NCBI RefSeq assembly: GCF_028330985.1
Contig: NZ_JAQMUE010000083.1
Span: forward strand, 45,186 to 109,185
Direction: 5' to 3'
Length of the DNA: 64,000 nt
Source: Roseofilum reptotaenium CS-1145
GTDB lineage: Bacteria > Cyanobacteriota > Cyanobacteriia > Cyanobacteriales > Desertifilaceae
The position numbers and the translations under genes are program-made. The notes beneath the pieces were generated by a model. That model saw nothing but the letters and a program-made list of their open reading frames with translations, searched no databases and was not told the origin of the DNA. Positions 32,745 to 42,206 of this stretch are shown here, piece by piece (within the stretch, counting starts at the first letter, position 1; every line of letters begins with the position of its first letter).

Positions 32745-34604
32745 TTATTCGATAATATAATCAAATCCATCTAGGCCAATCCTAGCCATAATTTGCGATC
32801 GCTGTTGTTGAAGGATCTGTTTAAATGCTTCTTCCCCTAAGTTTCCCTTTAGGATGGCGACTAAATTCGCTACTTGCCGTTTCTCTATCGCATTTTTTTG
32901 CTCTAATAAATACAGTCCTAAACAAGCGTGAAATACAGCTAAGGAAAGTTGACCGAGTTGATAGTTGACTTCACCAAGATTGGCATGGCTTAAGCCTTCC
33001 AATTCCAAATTTCCTAATTGAATGGATAGGGCTAGACTTTTTTCTAAATAGGATTGGGCATTATTGCTCCGATCTAAGATTAAATGAGCAATTCCCATGC
33101 CCAAATAACAAAAGACTGCTGAGATCAAATCTTGATGCTTTTCTAATAACTTGATTCCGCGTTGAAGCCTTTCGATACAAGCTTCTATGTTGGAGATAGA
33201 AACATGTTCTTGTTGTTGAGCTTGACGGACTTCTGCATAGCCTAAATTGGCGATCGCATTAATTTCCCCCAATGGATCGCCCATCTGACGAGCAAACAAG
33301 AGTGCCCGTTGTCCGAAATCGATCGCCTCCGGAAATTTCCCTAGACTGAGCTGCAAGCGACTCAAATGGTTCAAATTTGCCACTTCACAGTTGCGATCGG
33401 ACTCTTGACGGGCTAAATCGAGGGCTTCTTCATGTAAAATGAGGGCGCGATCGCGATCGCCCATCCACTGTTGCGAATAGCCCAATACCGTCAGGATACG
33501 TGCCTTTTCTTGCTTTTTCTCAATCGTTCTCAGGGGGCGATCGAGATAGGCAATGGTTTCCCGAAACGTTTTACCCGTAAAGGAGGCAAAGACACCGCCA
33601 TAGATGGGAAAATTATCTCGTTGAGCAAAAGAGCGTAAAATTTGCAGCCCAATTTGAAAACAAGCATCCGCAAGGCGATCGCGATCGGAGGCTGAAAGCT
33701 GCTCGGCTTGACGAAATCCATGGCTTAACTCGCACCAGATAATCGCAAACGCGATCAAGGTTGAGGCGGCTGCATCATTGCCCGCTTTAATATTGTAGGG
33801 TTGTTTGTCAAACCAGCCCACTAAACCCTCTTGGATACCTCGCAATAAGAGTATGAGTTCAACCCAAGCACTTAAATCTAACCGGGTTTGTTGTTGAGCC
33901 GCAGATGCAGCCGATTGATTATTGGACTGTTCGGTGAAGAACAATTTAGACAATGGACTGCTCACTTGTTTTGCCCAATAACCCCAAGGATTATTCGCCC
34001 CTACTTTGGACGCAAATCCCAATTGACGCTGCTCGTACAACCATCCCATCAAGTCCAGAGAACTATAAGCTAACAATCCTTGTTTCAATCCTGTTGCCAG
34101 AGTGTGAAGTTCGGCAACCGTCTTGTCATCAGATTCTTGAACTTGTTCTAACTCTTTTGCCAGGGATGCAATCTCCTTACTGCTGAAGGCATTCGTTTGG
34201 TTGGGATCGAGAATTTGCAGGAGAACAGATAAGCGATCGCCCTCATCTGCATTGATTAATTGGGTGACAGCATCGCTACAAGCATTTTCCGTCCTTTGAG
34301 TCTCTTGATATCGATTCCATGCTTCTTCCAAAGTGCGAAGCGCCCTCAGTTGACGCTGGGCTTTTGCTTGCTTTAACTCATCCTGTTCAGCCTCCACTTT
34401 ATTTTGAGTCAGCGTTATTTTTTCGATTAAACATCGTTCAAAAATCTCCCCCGTACCCCGTGCCAATCCTAGCTGTGCGACCAATTGCCGATAAACATAT
34501 TCTTTAGATACAATCTTTCCTTTGAGGGTATCGGTAACGATTTTCTCGATAAACGCTGAGTAGCGATCGCTTAAAGATAAGGTTTCTGGATCTTCTGATG
34601 GCAT
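32745..34604 (-). CDS. TPR-repeat protein, possible regulatory scaffold
   Basis: This 619-residue cytosolic protein has two parts. Residues 1-330 are helical with a coiled-coil-like, glutamate/lysine/glutamine-rich stretch (about 60-95) and a hydrophobic middle. Residues about 360-600 contain six or so tetratricopeptide-like repeats of the form ARILTVLGYSQQWMGDRDRALILHEEALDLARQ. Such repeats bind partner proteins. No enzymatic domain is visible and no partner is adjacent. Confidence 0.8.
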   Translation of the reverse strand: MPSEDPETLSLSDRYSAFIEKIVTDTLKGKIVSKEYVYRQLVAQLGLARGTGEIFERCLIEKITLTQNKVEAEQDELKQAKAQRQLRALRTLEEAWNRYQETQRTENACSDAVTQLINADEGDRLSVLLQILDPNQTNAFSSKEIASLAKELEQVQESDDKTVAELHTLATGLKQGLLAYSSLDLMGWLYEQRQLGFASKVGANNPWGYWAKQVSSPLSKLFFTEQSNNQSAASAAQQQTRLDLSAWVELILLLRGIQEGLVGWFDKQPYNIKAGNDAAASTLIAFAIIWCELSHGFRQAEQLSASDRDRLADACFQIGLQILRSFAQRDNFPIYGGVFASFTGKTFRETIAYLDRPLRTIEKKQEKARILTVLGYSQQWMGDRDRALILHEEALDLARQESDRNCEVANLNHLSRLQLSLGKFPEAIDFGQRALLFARQMGDPLGEINAIANLGYAEVRQAQQQEHVSISNIEACIERLQRGIKLLEKHQDLISAVFCYLGMGIAHLILDRSNNAQSYLEKSLALSIQLGNLELEGLSHANLGEVNYQLGQLSLAVFHACLGLYLLEQKNAIEKRQVANLVAILKGNLGEEAFKQILQQQRSQIMARIGLDGFDYIIE

Positions 34605-34669
34605 TTCTTCTTTAGGTTCTTGATGATGTTCTGAATTATAGCCAGTTCAATGAAAGAGTGGAATCTGGT

Positions 34670-34691
34670 TTTCCCTATTCCTTATTCCCTG
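34670..34691. repeat. CCCTATT-type heptamer repeat at the crtH 3' end
   Basis: TTCCCTATTCCTTATTCCCTG overlaps the last codons of crtH (SGNKE*). The crtH stop lies inside this repeat, so the repeat has invaded or formed the end of the coding sequence. Confidence 0.5.
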
Positions 34692-36201
34692 ATAAACCTA
34701 AATCGACTGCTATTCGGTGGGCACAAGCAAATCCAGAAAAGGCGACTGCATTCAAGCCTTGTCCAGGAAAAGTGCTATCCCCGACACAATATAATCCTGG
34801 AATACTTGTCCGATTAAAAGGCATTCCTAACAATCCTAATAACTTACGTTTGGGAATGGGGCCATAGGTTCCATCTTGGCGGTTTAAGAAGCGGCGATGG
34901 GTGCGCGGCGTACCGACTTCTTCATAGTCTAATCCCGCTTCTAATCCAGGGAAAATAGTCTCTAATCGCTCAATGATTTGATCGGCAATTTCTTCTTTTT
35001 GGGCTTCATATTTTTTCGGCGTTAGTCCTTGCCATTGGTCAATCCAACTGGGGGTAAAGGTGTGGATAATATGATGACCGGGAGGGGCTAAATCGGGATC
35101 GAGTAAGGTCGGAATGGAGACAAAAATTGTCCCGTGGGAGGTTTCCATTTTATCCCAATCTTCAAGCAAAATATGGTGGCATTCTGTTCCTTCTGGTAAG
35201 ACGGAAGCTTTTACTCCTAAATGTAAACTGACGAAACTGGGGGATTTTTGGTAGCGTTCTTGCCAGCTTTGTTCGGCTGGAGGTAGGGTTTCGGAAGGTA
35301 ATAAGGATTCAAAGGTGTTCCACCGGGTAGCATTGGAAACAACACGGCGAGCAGTATAGCGTTTGCCATTGACTAATTCTACCCCGATGGCTTTGTTGTT
35401 CTTGAGGAGAATTTGTTTCACTCTGGATTTATAGAGGATTTGACTGCCTTTTTTTTCCAGTCCTTCAGCGAGTTTTTCCGCAATTTGTCCGACTCCACCT
35501 TTGGGATAGTTAATGCCTCCATAATGGCGGTCAGAAAAGACCATCCCGGCGTTGATCATGGGGGTGAGTTGGGCAGGGACAACGGACCAACAATAGCATT
35601 CAATATCGATGAATTTGAGCAGTTGTGGATCGCGGATATAGCGACGGGCAATATCTCCCACGTTTTGTGGGAGATATTTCACTAAACCTAAACAAGCCAA
35701 GGGATGCTGGAAAAATACCCGCATTAAATATCTAGGTTCCTCTAAGGAGAGGAGTTCCATGGCGTTGAGGCAGTTAAACACGCGCCAACATTCATCATAG
35801 AATTTACGGATGCCTTGGCGTTCGTGGGGGAAGCGATCACCCAATTCTTGTATAAACGCCTCGTACTCCCGATGGACTTTTAGCTCTAACCCTCCTGGCA
35901 AATGATAATGGATTTGTACGGGATCGGGATAAGTATCTAAACTCATATCCACTGCATCCAAGGCACGGGTGAGTAAATTGGTCGTTCCCTGTTTACCGAA
36001 GCCAAAAATCATTGAGGCTCCGACATCAAACCGATAACCATTGCGCTCAAAATAGCCCGCACTTCCCCCTGGAATTAAATAACTTTCCAATACTAAAACG
36101 CGAGCGCCTTTAGCAGCGAGTTGGGTCGCGGTGACCAGTCCACCAATACCGGAACCAATCACAATCACATCACAATCGGGGGAAAAAGACTCAACAGACA
36201 T
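34675..36201 (-). CDS. crtH: Prolycopene (carotenoid) isomerase CrtH
   Basis: CrtH is a FAD-dependent thylakoid or cytoplasmic-membrane enzyme that converts poly-cis lycopene to all-trans lycopene in carotenoid biosynthesis. The 508-residue product has the N-terminal dinucleotide site [28 protein letters not shown] and [24 protein letters not shown] near 45-68, which is characteristic of CRTISO. The C-terminal [26 protein letters not shown] signature is near 470-492. Full length. Confidence 0.95.
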   Translation of the reverse strand: MSVESFSPDCDVIVIGSGIGGLVTATQLAAKGARVLVLESYLIPGGSAGYFERNGYRFDVGASMIFGFGKQGTTNLLTRALDAVDMSLDTYPDPVQIHYHLPGGLELKVHREYEAFIQELGDRFPHERQGIRKFYDECWRVFNCLNAMELLSLEEPRYLMRVFFQHPLACLGLVKYLPQNVGDIARRYIRDPQLLKFIDIECYCWSVVPAQLTPMINAGMVFSDRHYGGINYPKGGVGQIAEKLAEGLEKKGSQILYKSRVKQILLKNNKAIGVELVNGKRYTARRVVSNATRWNTFESLLPSETLPPAEQSWQERYQKSPSFVSLHLGVKASVLPEGTECHHILLEDWDKMETSHGTIFVSIPTLLDPDLAPPGHHIIHTFTPSWIDQWQGLTPKKYEAQKEEIADQIIERLETIFPGLEAGLDYEEVGTPRTHRRFLNRQDGTYGPIPKRKLLGLLGMPFNRTSIPGLYCVGDSTFPGQGLNAVAFSGFACAHRIAVDLGLSGNKE

Positions 36202-36279
36202 GACTATAGGAAGGGAAATAAATATTTAGAAGTCCAACATTTAATTGTAAACTATTGTTTGGTTTATCCTCACACACCC

Positions 36280-36930
36280 ATGACTTTTCAACTGCACGTT
36301 CATGTCCCCCCCCATCCCCTGATTCAACATTGGTTGGCTGTTGCTCGCGATCGCCAAACCCCTAGCGCCCTATTCCGTACTGCCATGACCGAACTGGGAC
36401 GCTGGCTTACCTACGAAGCAGTGCGAGACTGGTTACCCACCTTCCAAACCACCATCGAAACCCCCCTAGCTCCCTGTGCAGCGACTCTGGTTAACCCAGA
36501 AATTCCTGTGGCTGTCGTTCCTATCCTCCGGGCAGGTTTGGCTCTGCTGGAAGGCTCCCAAGCCCTGCTCCCTTTAGCGAAAGTTTACCATCTGGGTCTG
36601 GCTCGCAATGAAGAAACCCTAGAAGCAAGCTGTTACCTGAATAAACTGCCCCCAGAGTTTGCTCCGGAAACTCGGATCTTAATTCCAGAACCGATGCTTG
36701 CAACAGGAGGCAGCATTACCTTGGCCTTACAAGAACTCACCCAACGAGGTATTAATCCGGCATTTGTCCGTATTGTCTCCGTGGTTGCTGCCTCTCCAGC
36801 CCTGCAAAAGCTGAATGAAGAGTATCCGGCTCTTAAGGTGTATACCGCCTGTATTGACCCTGAATTGAATCAGCAAGGATTTATTGTTCCGGGATTAGGG
36901 GATGCGGGAGATCGCACCTTTGGAACCTAA
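36280..36930 (+). CDS. upp: Uracil phosphoribosyltransferase
   Basis: Upp salvages uracil with PRPP to UMP in the cytosol. The 216-residue product from ATG 36280 is normal length. It has PILRAGLALLEGSQALLP near 85-102, the PRPP loop PEPMLATGGS near 139-148 and the uracil-binding end FIVPGLGDAGDRTFGT. In most homologues the PRPP loop reads DPMLATGG; here the acidic residue is Glu. The frame is open back to 36121, but that upstream part runs through the crtH gene and is not coding. Confidence 0.93.
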   Translation: MTFQLHVHVPPHPLIQHWLAVARDRQTPSALFRTAMTELGRWLTYEAVRDWLPTFQTTIETPLAPCAATLVNPEIPVAVVPILRAGLALLEGSQALLPLAKVYHLGLARNEETLEASCYLNKLPPEFAPETRILIPEPMLATGGSITLALQELTQRGINPAFVRIVSVVAASPALQKLNEEYPALKVYTACIDPELNQQGFIVPGLGDAGDRTFGT

Positions 36931-37013
36931 CTTAAAGGCGTACTACTGTAAAATCGCTCATTCATCCCCCATAACCGTTAACCTAGAAATAAAGCTTCAC
37001 CTCACCCGATCCT

Positions 37014-37328
37014 ATGACTCAATCTAATAACAACTTTGCCAGCGGATTTCTCCTCGGCTCCATTGTCGGGAGTGTTTTAGGCGGTATCTTAGGGGCAACC
37101 CTAGCCAATCGTCGGAATGAAAACCTAGAATCTGAAGAAATCTTAAATGGTAATAGCCAAAATCAGTTCCAAAACCCCAATCTTGATTTTAGAGCCGATG
37201 CCGAGATTGAAGCGGCTCGTCGCCGCCTAGAAACCAAAATCGCCCAACTCAATGAAACCATTGATGATGTGCGTGACCAACTGGGAACCATGAATAAGGT
37301 CCCATCTGACCCGGAAACCAATGGGTAA
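37014..37328 (+). CDS. Small membrane-anchored coiled-coil protein
   Basis: This 104-residue protein begins with a glycine-rich hydrophobic segment (FASGFLLGSIVGSVLGGILGATLANRR, residues 8-34) of the YtxH type. A polar Asn/Gln linker and a C-terminal helix (RADAEIEAARRRLETKIAQLNETIDDVRDQL) with coiled-coil heptads follow. It is conserved-looking and soluble at the C-terminus. A membrane-tethered scaffold is plausible but unproven. Confidence 0.65.
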   Translation: MTQSNNNFASGFLLGSIVGSVLGGILGATLANRRNENLESEEILNGNSQNQFQNPNLDFRADAEIEAARRRLETKIAQLNETIDDVRDQLGTMNKVPSDPETNG

Positions 37329-37330
37329 TC

Positions 37331-37353
37331 GGGAATGGGGAATGGGGAATTAG
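37331..37353. repeat. GGGAATG heptamer repeats
   Basis: GGGAATGGGGAATGGGGAATTAGG follows the stop of the coiled-coil gene. It is a variant of the dispersed heptamer family. Confidence 0.6.
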
Positions 37354-37526
37354 GGCATCTCTGCGTCCCCCCATCTTCCCCGTCTCCCCATCCCCGCGTC
37401 TGCATGTCGAACTGTTCTCATCTCCCCATCCCAACCGGTTCGGGAATTGCTCTGCCACTTCTGGGAAGCGATCCGGTACATTAGAAAACAAGTGATCCTG
37501 CAAATCTTTAGAGGAATAACATCCCC

Positions 37527-37811
37527 ATGTACTTGCTTGCCAGCACCCTAGCGACATTTTGTAACATTTACTTTGTCCTGCTGATTATTCGAGTTTTATT
37601 GAGTTGGTTTCCCAGTATCAACTGGTTTGACCCCCCATTTTCTCTGTTGAGTCAGCTTACCGATCCCTATCTGAATATTTTCCGGTCGATCATTCCGCCT
37701 CTGGGGGGATTGGACTTTTCCCCCATTTTGGCGATCTTCTTGCTCCAGTTTTTAGCCAATGTGTTTAACACCCTTGAGGTATCTTTTGCACAAGGTTCAT
37801 TGGGCTTCTAG
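37527..37811 (+). CDS. YggT/Ycf19 family membrane protein
   Basis: This 94-residue protein has two membrane helices (ATFCNIYFVLLIIRVLLSWFPS and a second near 60-85) separated by the family block LTDPYLNIFRSIIPPLGGLDFSPILAIFLLQFL. YggT/Ycf19 proteins occur in cyanobacteria and plastids and are linked to nucleoid or thylakoid organisation and cell division, without a defined activity. Convergent with the next gene; the stops overlap by 4 bases. Confidence 0.88.
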   Translation: MYLLASTLATFCNIYFVLLIIRVLLSWFPSINWFDPPFSLLSQLTDPYLNIFRSIIPPLGGLDFSPILAIFLLQFLANVFNTLEVSFAQGSLGF

Positions 37812-38254
37812 CGCCGAACTCGACCCCCAAACCCCGCAGCCTTGAATTGCTCTAGGATTAGGGGAGTCGGTTGATCGGCGGCCACTGAGATTCTCAGTTC
37901 AAAGTCACTGACTCCCGGTGGCACTTCTTCAATTAACCCCAAACGAGTCCGATTTTGCATGACAGGGTTGCGGTTGGCATCGTAGACGCGACCAAAAATA
38001 TCGGCATCATAAACCGTTTTTCCGGTTGGATTCGTTGCTTTTCCATGGATGAGAAAGCAGTTGGCCTTTTGAGAGAAACCTCCACTGGTGACGGTTCCTT
38101 CACCAATTTCTGGAGGGCAAGTTTCGTAAGAGAGGTCAGAGAGTTTAATTTGAGTGAGTGCCAAGGCATCAGGGGCGATGCTCCAAGAGGTAAGGATAAG
38201 AAGCAGCGCCACTAGAGCGAGTTGCACAGAACGAAGTAGAGAAGGCGATCGCAT
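37808..38254 (-). CDS. Exported hypothetical protein
   Basis: This 148-residue protein has a clear signal peptide (LALVALLLILTSWSIAPDALA). The mature domain is beta-rich with two cysteines (YETCPPE and KANCFLIHG) and the phrase IHGKATNPTGKTVYDADIFGRVYD, the style of FxLYD/immunoglobulin-like domains in exported proteins. No catalytic residues are apparent. Function unknown. Confidence 0.7.
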   Translation of the reverse strand: MRSPSLLRSVQLALVALLLILTSWSIAPDALALTQIKLSDLSYETCPPEIGEGTVTSGGFSQKANCFLIHGKATNPTGKTVYDADIFGRVYDANRNPVMQNRTRLGLIEEVPPGVSDFELRISVAADQPTPLILEQFKAAGFGGRVRR

Positions 38255-38422
38255 AAGTGATTACATCATAGACTTTATCTGATCGATTATTTAGCTTACC
38301 CTGGATTGAGCATCAAGCCCAAGGTTAGCCTTAGCCTTGGATTAGAGTTTCAATGGGCCATTTTGGCTAAGGGTGTATTGATATTGGCTGAATAATCGGA
38401 GATCTATGGGGGAATAACAAGG

Positions 38423-41400
38423 ATGATGGGGGAAATGAAACCAATCCATACAAAAATCAAAGAAGCTCAATTCCGTTTCTTGATGGAAACTACAACGGAT
38501 GGGGTTTGGATCTGGGAGGTGGAAGCTGACCAGGTGGTATGGAACGAAAAAATGTATACTCTGATTGGTCTTCCCCCTCAAGGAATTGAAGCCAATTTGG
38601 AGAGGGTTCAATCTCTGATTCATCCAGAGGATCTAAAGAAGTATCAAGAAATGATTGATGCAGCTCTAGAAACTGGCAATAGCTATGAACTAGAGTTTCG
38701 TATCCGTCGTAGTGATGGTCAATATATTTGGGTACTCGATCGCGCAACCGTATTGAAAGATAATGATAATCGTCCTTATCGGATGATGGGAACGATCGCA
38801 GATATTAGCGATCGCAAATATAATGAACTGTGGTTAAATGGGCAAAAACAGATTCTAGAGGCGATCGCCAAAAATGCTCCTCTTCAAGAAACCCTCAGCT
38901 TACTCATTCATACTTTAGAAAGTCAAGCCTCAGAACTGTTCGGATCGATCCTATTGACCGATCTACCAAACAACTGCTTAAGGTTAGGGGCAGCTCCTCA
39001 CTTACACCCGGATTATAACCAAGCAGTTGATGGCGTACCTATTAGTGAAGGTACTGGATCTTGCGGTACAGCCGCCTATCGAAAGGAACCTGTGATCGTA
39101 GAAAATATTGCAACCGATCCCCTCTGGAAAAACTATAAAGATTTAGCCCTATCCTATGGCTTACAAGCTGCTTGGTCAGTTCCTGTATTATCGTTACAAG
39201 ATCAAGTGCTGGGCACATTTTGTTTTTATGCTCAATCCCCCAGTCTCCCCAAAGAGAAACATCACAAACGGATGGAGTCTGCCACCCGGTTAGCAGCAAT
39301 TGCTATTGAACGATGTCAAAGTGAAGCGGCTTTAAGGGAAAACGAGCAACGATTTCGTTGCTTATTTGAAGAAGTGCCTTTAATTCCAGTACAGGGATAC
39401 GATCCAGACCTGAATATCTTTTTCTGGAACAAGGCAAGTGAAAATTTATATGGATATTCTCCTCAAGAGGCGATCGGAAAAAATCTAGAAGAGCTAATTC
39501 TTACCCCGGAAACAGCCGATTATCTACGCCAAGGGTATCATAACTGGATTACCCAAGGAATTCCCATGGCTCCAGGAGAATTAATTGTCAAAAATCATAA
39601 GCAAGAATCGATCCGTATTTTCTCTAGCTATGTCCTCCTTTACAATGCCAAAGGAAAACCAGAATTATACTGTGTTGATTTAGATTTAACTGAACGCTAC
39701 CAGCAAGCCGAAAAACTTTCTGAATTGAGTACCCGGCTTAAATATCTCCACCGTCTGAGTACCGGTAATTATCAAGATTTTGAGGAACTGTTTGCGGCTT
39801 ACTTACAGGCTGGATGTCAACTATTTCGATTGACAACGGGATTTATTGCCAATCTCAATCAAGAGATTATTTGCTTAGAATTTGTGCAAAGTGATTTGCC
39901 ACTAAAACCGGGAATGTGTTTTAAGGTATCCGATACATATTGTTCGGAAGTGGTCGATCATCAGGAGACCATTAGTTTTGGGAAAATTGAAGACTATCCA
40001 AAACTGAAAGAATATTTTCCCTATAAAACGTTCAAGCTAGAATCTTATCTAGGAACTCCAATCATTGTGGAAGATAAAATTTATGGAGTACTGAGTTTTC
40101 TCTCTCCTGAAGTCCGTACCCAACCCTTTACCGAAGCCGATCGCGAGATGATTGAGTTAATGGCTAAGGATATTTCTCGCTTTATTACAGACCATCACCA
40201 GGAACTGAAACGCCAAGAAGCAGAATTAGCCCTGCGCGAGAGTGAGTTAAAATATCGCAGTATTTTTGAAAATATTAGTCAAGGAATTTTTCAAAGTACA
40301 CCCGATGGCTATTATTTAAGTGCTAATCGGTTTCTAGCTCATCTCTATGGATATGATAGTCCAGAATCCTTGATCGAGTGCTTGACCGATATTGATCGTC
40401 AACTTTATGTCGATCCGACTCGTCGTCAACAGCTCAAAATCCTGACTGAAGAGCAGGGGATTGTTTATGATTTTGAGTCTGAGGTTTATCGACGAGATGG
40501 TGAAATAATCTGGGTTTCAGAGACTCAAAGAGCGGTTTTAGATGAGGAAGGAAATATCATCTATTATGAGGGAACTGTAGAAGATATTAGCGCTCGTCGT
40601 CAAGCGGAGGAACAACTGCACTATGATGCCTATCATGATAAACTAACGGGTTTAAAAAACCGGACTTGGTTTATCGATCATCTGGGTCAAACGATCCATG
40701 CCTATCAATTGCAAGAGACTGGCTTATATGCCATTCTATTTATTGACTTAGACCGGTTTAAAATTATCAATGATAGTCTGGGGCATTTGGTCGGTGATGA
40801 TTTATTAAAACAGGTGGCTCAGAGATTACAAACTTCCCTGAGTGGAATTCATGGAGAGTCTTTTTGTAACCTGGATCGGGAGATTCCTAAAGATACATTA
40901 GCTCGATTTGGGGGGGATGAATTTGCGGTATTATTAACGTCCCTGAGCGATCCTCAAGAGGCGATCGCCGCTGCCGAACGGTTAGTCTCCCTGATGCGAA
41001 CTCCCTTCCGGATGGGAGATTATGAGTTTTCCTTGGGCGCGAGTATTGGCATTACCTTAGGGCATCACGATTATCACTCCCCAGAAGAACTCTTACGAGA
41101 TGCCGATCTGGCCATGTATCAGGCGAAAGGACAAGGAGGAGGGCAGTTTGTCTGTTTTGAAACAGTCATGCATCCCCGCGCCCTAGCTCGGTTGCAGTTA
41201 GAACACGATCTCACTCGTGCCCTAGAGTTAGAAGAATTATCTTTATGCTATCAACCGGTAGTCTGCTTAAGGACAGGGGGATTAAAAGGATTTGAGGTCT
41301 TGTTGAGATGGAAACATTCTAAGAAAGGATGGATTTCACCGGGAGAATTTATTCCCGTGGCCGAAGAAATTGGTTTAATTAGCACCTTGGGATGGTGGGT

Positions 41401-42013
41401 TTTAGAGCAAAGTTGCCGTCAATTGCAGCAATGGAGAGCTGAGATCTCCCAGGGGTTAGAGATCGTATTGAATGTGAATTTGTCGTTATTGCAACTGAAA
41501 CAGACGAATTTAGTTGAGCAAATTGAAAAATTATTGCGATCGCATCATATTCCCGGTGATTGCTTAAATTTAGAGGTTACCGAAACGAGCTTTCTGGAAA
41601 CTTCTCAATTTGATGCGTCCATCTTGCATGAACTCAAAGCATTGGGCTTACAACTGTCTATTGACGACTTTGGCACCGGATACTCCTCCCTCAGTCGGTT
41701 ACACCAACTGCCCATTGATATGATTAAAATTGACCGAGAATTTGTTGATGGTATAGAAACGGATATTAGCAAAGAGGCGATCGCCCAAACTATCATCACC
41801 CTCGCCCATAACCTGGGGGCACAACTCGTTTGTGAAGGGATCGAAACCCCAGCTCAATGCTGCAAACTGCAACAGCTTGGGTGTGAATACGCACAAGGTT
41901 ATCTCTTTTCTCGCCCCCTGATCCCCCGATCGGCTACCCAATTACTCAAACATCCTCATTTTCAACAAGCCATCAATTGGTCATCTTGTGGTTGCTCTGT
42001 AGCCTCGAAATAG
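38423..42013 (+). CDS. PAS-GAF-PAS-GAF-PAS-GGDEF-EAL signalling protein
   Basis: This is a 1196-residue soluble c-di-GMP protein. Order: PAS (about 10-135), GAF (140-295), PAS (305-430), GAF (440-605), PAS (610-735), GGDEF (745-930), EAL (935-1185). The GGDEF signature RFGGDEFAVLL is canonical, and the EAL domain keeps FEVLLRW, NVNLS, EVTET, DDFGTGYSSL, KIDREF and CEGIET, so both synthesis and breakdown are chemically possible. The GAF domains lack an obvious chromophore Cys-His pair in the usual place. No membrane helices. Probably senses small ligands or redox; the signal is unknown. Confidence 0.93.
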   Translation: MMGEMKPIHTKIKEAQFRFLMETTTDGVWIWEVEADQVVWNEKMYTLIGLPPQGIEANLERVQSLIHPEDLKKYQEMIDAALETGNSYELEFRIRRSDGQYIWVLDRATVLKDNDNRPYRMMGTIADISDRKYNELWLNGQKQILEAIAKNAPLQETLSLLIHTLESQASELFGSILLTDLPNNCLRLGAAPHLHPDYNQAVDGVPISEGTGSCGTAAYRKEPVIVENIATDPLWKNYKDLALSYGLQAAWSVPVLSLQDQVLGTFCFYAQSPSLPKEKHHKRMESATRLAAIAIERCQSEAALRENEQRFRCLFEEVPLIPVQGYDPDLNIFFWNKASENLYGYSPQEAIGKNLEELILTPETADYLRQGYHNWITQGIPMAPGELIVKNHKQESIRIFSSYVLLYNAKGKPELYCVDLDLTERYQQAEKLSELSTRLKYLHRLSTGNYQDFEELFAAYLQAGCQLFRLTTGFIANLNQEIICLEFVQSDLPLKPGMCFKVSDTYCSEVVDHQETISFGKIEDYPKLKEYFPYKTFKLESYLGTPIIVEDKIYGVLSFLSPEVRTQPFTEADREMIELMAKDISRFITDHHQELKRQEAELALRESELKYRSIFENISQGIFQSTPDGYYLSANRFLAHLYGYDSPESLIECLTDIDRQLYVDPTRRQQLKILTEEQGIVYDFESEVYRRDGEIIWVSETQRAVLDEEGNIIYYEGTVEDISARRQAEEQLHYDAYHDKLTGLKNRTWFIDHLGQTIHAYQLQETGLYAILFIDLDRFKIINDSLGHLVGDDLLKQVAQRLQTSLSGIHGESFCNLDREIPKDTLARFGGDEFAVLLTSLSDPQEAIAAAERLVSLMRTPFRMGDYEFSLGASIGITLGHHDYHSPEELLRDADLAMYQAKGQGGGQFVCFETVMHPRALARLQLEHDLTRALELEELSLCYQPVVCLRTGGLKGFEVLLRWKHSKKGWISPGEFIPVAEEIGLISTLGWWVLEQSCRQLQQWRAEISQGLEIVLNVNLSLLQLKQTNLVEQIEKLLRSHHIPGDCLNLEVTETSFLETSQFDASILHELKALGLQLSIDDFGTGYSSLSRLHQLPIDMIKIDREFVDGIETDISKEAIAQTIITLAHNLGAQLVCEGIETPAQCCKLQQLGCEYAQGYLFSRPLIPRSATQLLKHPHFQQAINWSSCGCSVASK

Positions 42014-42042
42014 GGAATAGGGAATAGGGAATGGGAAATAGG
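42010..42042. repeat. GGGAATA heptamer tandem repeat
   Basis: Three to four copies of GGGAATA followed by GGGAAATA start at the stop codon of the GGDEF/EAL gene; the stop TAG is itself in the repeat. A degenerate cluster (TTATTACCGATTCCCCC) recurs near 42170-42205 before the next gene. Confidence 0.7.
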
Positions 42043-42206
42043 TTTAGAGTCGCTAAGGAGTCGGAATTTAAGGAACTCCTAACTGCCTTGGCCGTTGCTA
42101 TAATGCTTATCACCCTACCAGAACCCCAAGATCGGAGAGTATATTAAAAACAACCCTATGATCCATTACTTATTACCGATTCCCCCTTACCAACTCCCCA
42201 TTACCC

